Assembly: GCA_043228905.1 (NCBI GenBank) | Contig: JBHGNT010000001.1 | Span: forward strand, 9,610,001 to 9,674,000 | DNA: 64,000 bases | Direction of reading: 5' to 3' | Source of the DNA: Azolla caroliniana | Taxonomy: Eukaryota > Polypodiophyta | Shown: piece by piece, positions 56,594 through 64,000 of the stretch | Layout: each line of letters opens with the position of its first letter | Numbering within the stretch: position 1 is the first letter of the stretch | Position numbers and translations under genes: made by a program | The notes under the pieces: model-generated | Seen by the model: the letters and a program-made list of their open reading frames with translations, nothing else | What the model was told of the DNA's origin: nothing | Database searches by the model: none

Positions 56594-59372
56594 TTACGAA
56601 GATTGTAACATGGAATATGCAAGGGCTCAGGAGTCAACTAGACCAGCAAAACTGATGGAAACTGAGAAGAGATCTTAAGGAATATATATTAGGGGGTGTT
56701 GCTGACATCATCATGTTTCAGGAACATCACCTTGATAGTACTCATTTAAAGGAAGTCAAAGATCTTTTACCAGGATCATGGCGAACAATTTGGTAGCTAG
56801 CAGTAGGGGAGGATGGAAATCATGGTGGTATTTGCACTCTAATTCGGGAACATCTAGCCCAAGGCCTCATACATCAAGAATCGCATATTTTTGCACATTG
56901 ACCATCCAAGGGCAACACTGGAATTTCATGAATGTTTATGCTCCAAAAAGCAGAATAGAAAGGGCAACATTCTGGGAACGCATCTGCCTACAAGTAGCGG
57001 GTGCAGAAGAGTGGTGCATTGGAAGGGATTTTAATATGATCGAATCCATTCACGATAGCTCCAACAACAACCCCATAGTTCAACAAGGAAGGGAACGTAA
57101 ACAATGGGAGAAATTTTGTGTACACCTTAACTTGCGAGACATCTAGCATTTTGACAACTTCTAATGAAAAAGGGACTCTCTCTTATTCTCCCGATCAGAC
57201 GAGCGGAATAGTGAACCCACCCTTTCCCGCATTGACCGCATTTATGTGGGTGAGGCTCTAGAAGCAAAGGGAGGGTGGTGTCGTATAACTCTAGGCACGA
57301 CTTTCTCTGACCATTACCCGGTAGTCAATCATTTCCAATTGCATCGAAAATGGGGCCCTTTCCAGCCTCGCATCCCGCACACTATCTACATAGTTATAGA
57401 GGTGAAGGAACACCTCTCCAACCAATGGTCATTACTCGTCAATGTCTCATCAGCATCTGACAAACTTCTAGCTAAATTAACAAGAGCTTCAACTCTCCTA
57501 CATGAGTTTGTCAAAACCAGAAGCAAGGATGCTCAGGAAACGTGACAGAGGACAAAATGGGGACTAATAGCCTTACAACGACTCCAACAGAGATACCAGT
57601 CATGTAGTTGGATTGCAGGACAAGTTGCCATGGCCAAACATGAACTCAGCATGGCGGAAAAGGAAATATACAACATGGAGTTTCATGGAAGCATGGTGCG
57701 ATGGATTAGAGTAGGGGACAAAACCACGAAGGAATTCTTCCGCTCCAAAGGCCCGAGGCAAGCTAGAACAATGATGCGCAGCTTCAACCGAGCGGATGGA
57801 ACAACCACTGAGGATGGCGACGAAATGAGGAATATTGCCATAGGTTACGGTAAGCACCTACTTACTGAAGATACTATGGCCACTGGGGAAGACATAAGAG
57901 AAGATATTATCCTCCAAAGCATACCCAAGAAAGTCACGACGAAAATGAATACATGGCTTGTGCGTCCCCTATCAACCATCGAGATATGGGAGGCCCTCTC
58001 TGATTTAGATGTAGATAGTTGCCCCGAAATCAACGGCCTCACCCGTCACTTTTTCACATGCCTTTGGGATACTATTAAAGAAGACCTCCTCCAAGAATAT
58101 GAGGAGATCATCACGTTTGGAAACATGCCGGAGGAATTTGGACAAGGGATGATACATCTCATTCCTAAAAGTGGTGGTAGTGCCAACGACATTAGCAAGT
58201 GGCAGCCCATAACTCTTCTCAATATTGTCTATAAGTTGCTTGCAAAAATCGTCTCACACCAGTTAACACCTCTTCTCCCTCAACTCATTCATCCATCCCA
58301 GACAGGTTTCGTTAGAAATCGGAGCATCCTAGACAACCTCTTCTCATTCTGGGAAGCAGTAGCCCTTGCCAAGCATACCAACAACACGGTAGCAGTGGTG
58401 CTACTAGATTTTGAGAAAGCATATGACAGGGTTTGCTAGAACTTTCTTGAAAGTGTGATGAGGAAACTCAGCTTTCAAGAGACATGGATCAAAGGCAATG
58501 CAAGACTTTATAGTAATGGCAACAGTTGCGTTTCACTGGCAGGTGAAAGCGGCCCCTTTTTCCGAATTTCCCGATCTGTACAACAGGGATGCCCACTAGC
58601 TCCATCCATATTTCTATTATAAGCCGAAGCACTCTCTTGCTTTCTCAACTCACGGCATCTCAACTTAACGTGGTCTTCCTGTGCCTCATTCTCATCAAAG
58701 CATCCTGGATATAGAATTTGCTAATGATACAGCGGTTTACCTGCAAGGGGACTTGGAAAACCTACAAAAGCTCGAAAGTGGGTTAGCCGTATTTTGCAAG
58801 AGATCCAATGCCATGATCAATGGGCACAAATCATGTGCAATATGGCTTTCTCATGAAACACATCCTGCGTGGCACCCACATCCCGATTTCAAATGGATCA
58901 ATCAAGGAGCGAGCACCAAATATTTGGGGTTCCAAATTGGTTTCAACATACCGTCGGAGACTATGATTGCACCCGTTATCCATTCCATTCAACAAAAGTT
59001 GATACATTGGAGTTCAAAAAAATTGTCGCTAGCGGGTAGCATCATAGTGGCAAACCAGGTACTACTCGCAACAGCATGGTACAGTCTATCATGTTGGACA
59101 ATCTCCAAGGACAGTATACATCACATTCAATGACTGGTACGCAACTACATTTGGTCTGGTAAGGAAGATCATGTAACTCGCGCCTAGGTGGCATGGCCTA
59201 TAATCACAACTCCACCATTGGTAATGTCCACTCAACTCCTCTTAATGACAAATCTCAAGTTGTGTTGGAATTGGTCAGCCCAATAACTCTTTGGATTCTA
59301 TGGAAACAATGGTGTGGACGGGTCTTCTCCAACCAAACCGCGCATCCCACAATGTTATTGCAAGAGATATGG
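56590..59372 (+). pseudogene. LINE ORF2 (endonuclease and reverse transcriptase), decayed
   Basis: Endonuclease motifs in order: TWNMQGL (56.6 kb), FQEHH, MNVYAPKSRIE, GRDFNMI, RIDRIYV and FSDHYPV (57.3 kb). RT motifs: IHLIPKSGG, WQPITLLNIVYKLLAKIV, QTGFVRNRSILDNL, VVLLDFEKAYDRV, QQGCPLAPS, and at about 58.72 kb EFANDTAVYL, where FADD is expected. Stops occur soon after the start, at about 56.80, 57.15, 57.55, 58.44, 58.62 and 59.13 kb. The 3' end is cut at 59372 by a gypsy LTR, inside a segment WILWKQWCGRVFSNQ. Confidence 0.87.
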
Positions 59373-59553
59373 TGTCAGAACCAAGAGAGAAGGTAAAGTG
59401 ATAGAAGAAAGATATAAAGAGATCACAAGAAGAGGAATGAAATTATAAGAGAAGAATGAATGTATTAAAGTAGAATAAGAATCGATACAAGATAGGCGAT
59501 GAGAGCTTAAGACTGGTGTTGATTTGAATTGGTTTTGAGAAGAATTGTATGTC

Positions 59554-59562
59554 CATATTTAT
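59554..59562 (-). promoter_or_regulatory. TATA box of the gypsy LTR
   Basis: On the - strand CCTATAAATATGG, about 37 bases downstream of the heat-shock-element array. Confidence 0.7.
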
Positions 59563-59598
59563 AGGTTCCTATAGATTAACCTAGTGATTTCTATAATG

Positions 59599-59672
59599 TT
59601 CTAGAATGTTCTAGACCTAGAATATTCTAAGATGTTCTAGGATATTCTAGAATGTTCTAGGATGTTTTAGAA
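59599..59672 (-). promoter_or_regulatory. Heat-shock-element array in the LTR
   Basis: Two perfect three-part elements of form TTCnnGAAnnTTC, at 59599-59611 and 59645-59657, plus GAAnnTTC at 59620-59627 and near matches between. The form is the same on both strands. The location directly upstream of the TATA box fits an HSF-driven promoter. Confidence 0.7.
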
Positions 59673-59724
59673 CATTTACAATATCAGTCTATTACAAGAA
59701 GTAGCTTTTATTATTTCATATAAT

Positions 59725-59800
59725 CATATGCTATCTTAATGGTTAGGTTCTTGATTATGTATTACAAGGTCTTGGGTTCAAGCCCAAGTGAAGCCACATA
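59725..59800 (+). other. tRNA-like segment in the LTR, antisense to the element
   Basis: On the + strand AATGGTTAGG is followed after about 35 bases by CTTGGGTTCAAGCCCAAG, a perfect 6-bp stem with a TTCAAG loop, like a T-arm and pol III B box. It lies within 100 bases of the LTR start. Confidence 0.4.
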
Positions 59801-59801
59801 A

Positions 59802-62800
59802 TGTTCACGGATTCATGACATTATCCCTCCTCTTAAAACGACGAGTGGAAGGAGTTGTTAACAATGCAGGGCCAGGTTTGTTGGGATAGTGACGATGGAA
59901 GTTGTCAATAAGAGCTTGAGCATTACAAACATTATCGACGGGTTCCCATGTGCGATCGCTCAGAGTATAGCCTAGCCAATCAACTAGATAATACAACTTA
60001 TTGCGCACAATCTTTGAATCAAGAATGGAGGCTACCTCATACTCTGGGCCATCAGCAAGTTGGAGAGGAGGCAGTGGTGGCACGACACGATTGGGAATCG
60101 AGCTGGTGTGGTAAGGTTTCAAAAGAGAGCTGTGAAAGACTAGTTGAAGCCGCAAACTTGCAGGAAGATCAAGACGGAATGCTGCATCATTAATCCGCTT
60201 CGTTATGACAAAAGGACCCGAGCGTTTATAATCTAGTTTATCACACGGTCGAGTAGTCTTTATGTGATGGCGTAACAACCATACCCGATCACCAACCTTG
60301 AATGGAGACGGAAGACGATGTCAATCTGCATGGGCCTTATGTTGGGCTTGAGCTTTCTGAAGATGTGAAGACAACTCAGACTGAAGATGTTGTAGGTTGC
60401 ACTACACTAGGGTTTGGTGAGATCACTGGAATGTTCAAGAGACTCTATCGAGGATGGTTGCCAGTATAGGCATAGAAAGGTGTGACCTTGGTAGAAGAGT
60501 GGATGGTGTTATTGTATGAAAACTCTCCAAGATGCAATATATGACTCCAATCATCTTGTTGATAACTGATGAAACATCGAAGATACTGCTCAAGTGTTTG
60601 ATTTGTGCGCTCTGTTTGGTCATCAGGTTCAGGATGATATGTTGAAGAGAGTTTGCAAGAGATTTGGAGCCCATCACATAGGTGCTTCCAAAAGTGAGAG
60701 ATAAATTGCGGTCCACGATCACTAATTATGTCGTTTGGAAGACCATGATGGCGAATTACTTCACGCATAATGATATCTGTTGTTTCTTGACTACTAATGC
60801 TTTTTACACAGGGTAGAAAATGTGCCATCTTGGTAAACCGATCCACTACGGTTAAAATAGCATCAAAACCTTGTGAAAGTGGCAGATCTGTAATGAAATC
60901 CATAGTAATTGACTGCCATGGCTTGCTCGGAGTCAACAATGGTTGTAACAACCCATAATGATGATGCCTAGGCATTTTAGTTCGACAACATGTCTCACAT
61001 GTGCGAACATAATCTTCAACGGATTGTTGTAAATGAGGCCACCAAAATGATCGCTTCACTAGCTCCATGGTCTTGGCAATACCAAAGTGTCCGGCCATAT
61101 GGGCATCATGACAGTGCTCCAACACTCGAAGGCGTGGTGATCCATCAGGGACATAAAGTAGATTCTTGTAGAAAAGTAAGTTATCTTGCCACTTGAACTC
61201 CTTATATCGTCGAGATGTCCCTAGCAATGTGGAGCAAAATGCATGATTTGGACCAAGGTGGGTGAGGACATCCTTAGCAAAATCATCAGAGTTAAGTTGT
61301 TGTTGAATAGTATCAAGAAGACTTGAATCCAATGGCGTGGCACAAACCATGGTTGCTTGTAGCTTTGTTGGACCAAGGAGAACTTGCTTTTGATTGTCAA
61401 AAGTTGGATCTTCAGGGCGAAGTGCCAAATATGAGCGGCGAGATAGAGCATCTGCTTGCCCTTGTTGGTTCCCTGGGCGGAAAATGATCTTGAAATCAAA
61501 ATGAGTTAAAAATTGTGCCCACCGAGCTTGTCGCCTATTTAGCACTCGAGCCATCTGAAAATATGTAAGATTTTTGTGGTCACTATAAATGATGATTTGA
61601 TGAGGCGAACCTTCTAGGAAATGTCGCCATTGCGCAAAAGAGTCAACCATAGCTAGTAACTCTTTGTCATGCACCTCGTAGTTGATCTCCGCAACATTAA
61701 ACTTTCTTGAGTGAAACGCGACTAGATGTAAGTGCCCATCTTCACCTGGTTGTGATAGGATGCTCCCCAATGCAAAGTCGGATGCATCTGCCTCAATGAT
61801 AAATGGCTTTTCTGGATCAACATGAGCTAAGATAGGAGCTAATGTGAATGCCTCTTTCAACTGAGTAAAGGCTTTGTCTACTTCAGGAGTCCAAACAAAT
61901 GCTTGATTTTTCTTGGTGAGTTGAGTAAGTCGCAATACAATCTTCGAATAATTCCATATGAATTTGCGATAGAAGTTGGAAAATCCAAGGAAACACTGGA
62001 CATCGCGAACGGAACTTGGAGTATGCCATTCCAATATTGTTCGAACTTTCGCTAGATCCATGAAGATACCTTTGGATGGATAGGTATAACCCAAGAACTC
62101 AACTTCTTTGCAATCAAAACTGCACTTCTCTAGTTTGGCATAAAGACCATACTCTCTTAAGTGTTGGAGTACCTTCTGGACATGTATATCATGCTCCGCT
62201 TGTGTTCTAGAGTAAATCAATAGATCATCTAAATAGATGATAAGAAAGGTATCTAGAAAATCTCGGAAAATGTCATTTGCCATATGTTGAAACACGGTAG
62301 GAGCAATTGTGAGCCCAAAAGGCATAACTGTATACTCGAAATGGCCATATCGAGTGCGAAATGCAGTCTTCCACTCGTCTCCCGGTCGAATACGGACAAG
62401 ATTATATGCACCCCTTACATCAATCTTGGTAAAATGCTTTGCCCCACCAATGCGGTCTAAAAGACTGGAAATTAAAGGTAGAGCATACCTATTTCTTATT
62501 GTCACTTTATTTAATCCCCAATAATCCACGACCAAACGAAGTGAGCCATCCTTTTTCTTCACAAAAAAGATAGGAGCACCAACTGGTGACTTTGAATGTC
62601 GAATAAATCCACTTGCAAGATTCTCATCAATGTATGCTCGAAGAACCTCAAGTTCTGTTGGTGACAGATTGTAGATCGGACCCCATGGTGGCTCTTTTCC
62701 TGGCTGTAGATCAATGGGACAATCGTATGGCCGATGCTTTGGAAGTACATTAGCTTTGACTTTGTCAAAGACATCAGCATATTCTTGGTACTTTTTAGGA

Positions 62801-63428
62801 ATGTAGACCTCTGACGTCCCTTGAGTGTCACTAGAAGGTGCAGCTAATATGGCAAATAAGAATAAATCTTCTTTTGCTCCTTCTTGGCATAATTGTTCTA
62901 GGGTGATGGTTAAAATTTGATGAAGAGGAACAACATGTTTGGTAGAGGGTGAATTGGTAACACTATGTTTTTCAAGGGGAGGATCCTAGGTTCGACCCTT
63001 GACTACTATGTTTCCTTTTGAAGGGCACCTAATTTCTCGTCGTCTCCAATCAATTATTGGGTTGTGTAGCTCGAACCATGGCAAACCAAGGACTATTGGA
63101 TGCGCAGGGCTAAGGATTATGTTAAAGGAGACCGCACATCCTAAATCACCTAAGAGTATGTGTATCGGCTAAGACTCCTCAAATATCTTTCCAGAAGCTA
63201 TGGGACGTCCATCAATCACTACTACGGAAACTGGGCAAGGAAGTTTATGCAAGGCTATTTGATGTTTTCGGGCAAAATCTCTATCCATGAAACAAGAATT
63301 GGCTCCGGTATCTAAGAGAGCTAGGACATGAAGTTGACAACTTGGTGTCCTAACTTGTACTTGGCTTGAGAAAACTCTACTAACATGCTTGAAAGAGATG
63401 GAACCCACACTAGGCTGTACAGATCTAG
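59802..63428 (-). pseudogene. Chromodomain Ty3-gypsy pol (chromovirus)
   Basis: Reading right to left: protease ALLDTGANSCFMDRDFA (63.3 kb); RT with DVRGAYNLVRI, FRTRYGHFEYTVMPFGL and IIYLDDLLIYS; RNase H with IIEADASDFALGSILSQ and IIYSDHKNLTY; integrase zinc region (HMAGHFGIAKTMELV, CETCCRTK) and core (DFITDLP, ISDRGPQF, DDQTERTNQ). After a short gap a chromodomain follows: EYEVASILDSKIVRNKLYYL and WEPVDNV (about 60.0 kb). Stops interrupt at about 63169, 62980 and 60319, and the frame is disturbed near 60445. Gag and the 5' LTR are missing. Chromodomains can steer integration to marked chromatin. Decay is mild. Confidence 0.92.
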
Positions 63429-63855
63429 TGTCATGATATGGCAAGACTCGAACCCATGACCTTATGCTACATGGGTCGAGCTCTTGACCATTAGCCTATA
63501 CATTGTAATACGTAGTTTATTTTCATTTATGTTTTATTATAGAAAATTGATGTATATTCCAGAGAAACCTGGAACATTCTAGAAACTTCAGGAGTATTCC
63601 GTAGAACACTATAAAAGGAGGCACAAGGCATTATTTCGAACCAAATCGGTTCAACGCCAGTCTTAAGCCTCCTAGCTATTGTACATTTTCTTCATATAAT
63701 ATATATCTCTTCTTATCATCACTCTCTCTCGATCTCGATCTCTCTCTCCCTCCCTCTCACTCACTCTTTCCTTCTCTCGAGATTTCTTCACCTCTCTTAG
63801 TACTAATACTTCTTTTAGTACTAATTCCTTCTCTGTCTTCGTACTGTTCCTGACA
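63429..63855 (+). repeat. LTR of a related gypsy-type element, + orientation
   Basis: 427 bp from TGTCATGA to CCTGACA, the same ends as the - strand LTR at 59.4-59.8 kb. Shared inside: antisense tRNA-like segment near the start, heat-shock elements, TATA box and a CCAGTCTTAAGC phrase. Sequence between these is diverged. It has a CT microsatellite (63721-63765) and two TTAGTACTAAT words near the end. Confidence 0.8.
63572..63599 (+). promoter_or_regulatory. Heat-shock element, six contiguous pentamers (five perfect)
   Basis: GAA, TTC, GAA, TTC, GAG, TTC, each separated by two bases. The TATAAAA box follows 11 bases later (63610-63616). Confidence 0.75.
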
Positions 63856-63928
63856 GTTTGAACCGATTTTCCTACCTTCTGTCTCTCTCATTTCCTACTA
63901 ATCTCTTATTCCTCTTTTCTTTCATCCC

Positions 63929-64000
63929 ATGGCCACTGTTAGCACTGAAGAATATCAATCTGTTTTCTCAGAATTTCAATGCTTGAAAGAGAAGTTCCAT
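63929..64000 (+). CDS. Start of a retrotransposon gag, cut by the window end
   Basis: ATG at 63929 opens a frame (MATVSTEEYQSVFSEFQCLK) that is still open at 64000. It lies 73 bases after the LTR, where gag is expected. Too short to recognise by sequence. Confidence 0.4.
   Translation, partial: MATVSTEEYQSVFSEFQCLKEKFH

Larger units (their letters stand above)
59373..59820 (-). repeat. 3' LTR of the chromodomain gypsy element
   Basis: 448 bp with mirror ends (TGTCAGAACC at 59373, TCATGACA at 59820). Reading on the - strand it follows a purine tract (AAGAGGAGGGATAA) that overlaps the end of pol. It contains a heat-shock-element array, a TATA box and a tRNA-like segment. Confidence 0.85.

Noticed and set aside
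62940-63015. tRNA-like GGTTCGACCC segment in gypsy pol
   Set aside because: The pol frame reads through it with a single in-frame stop, so it is coding sequence that happens to resemble a B box, not an insertion.

Overview
The window looks like nuclear DNA of a land plant with a large, transposon-dense genome. Support: two split genes of the plant ferric-chelate reductase (FRO) type with canonical GT-AG introns, plant telomere-type (TTTAGGG) repeats inside one of those introns, and plant Ty1-copia, Ty3-gypsy and LINE elements nested in each other. A gypsy pol with an integrase-linked chromodomain, and a DDE-like protein family I otherwise associate with cnidarians and spore-bearing plants, make a fern, lycophyte or bryophyte more likely than a flowering plant. 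That last step is inference, and I do not name a species.

Layout. (1) About 1-10.86 kb: an unusual DNA-transposon-like unit with two convergent multi-exon genes. The + gene encodes a RING-H2 protein with an acidic tail. The - gene encodes a DDE-like transposase. A large intron in each gene is filled with tandem repeats rich in AGTACT/GTACT, and one array has an exact 146-bp period. A gene fragment resembling the ribosome-biogenesis factor URB2 lies between them. (2) 10.8-14.0 kb: a decayed copia pol. (3) 14.0-21.9 kb: a block with a complete seven-exon FRO-like gene (- strand) and an old copia remnant on its promoter side. (4) 22-31.3 kb: a remnant of a second RING-gene copy, cut by a copia gag element, which leads to an LTR that is cut in turn by a very young gag-only LTR retrotransposon (two 640-bp LTRs, 5-bp target duplication). 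(5) 31.3-33 kb: a 5' LTR plus gag. (6) 33-42.7 kb: two copies of a LINE module with 307-bp tandem repeats, separated by a shortened copia/FRO block in which nearly all of FRO is deleted. (7) 42.9-46.75 kb: copia fragments and unassigned DNA. (8) 46.75-54.68 kb: a second, almost identical copy of the FRO block. (9) 54.7-59.37 kb: a LINE with ORF1, endonuclease and RT. (10) 59.37-63.43 kb: a chromodomain gypsy element on the - strand. (11) From 63.43 kb: the LTR and gag start of a related element on the + strand. Both gypsy-type LTRs carry heat-shock-element arrays beside the TATA box.

The only genes that look like ordinary host genes are the two FRO copies. Everything else is mobile or derived from mobile DNA, and most of it is broken by stops, frameshifts or deletions. 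Shared junctions show that copia/FRO/LINE modules were copied locally several times and then trimmed by small deletions, often at short direct repeats.
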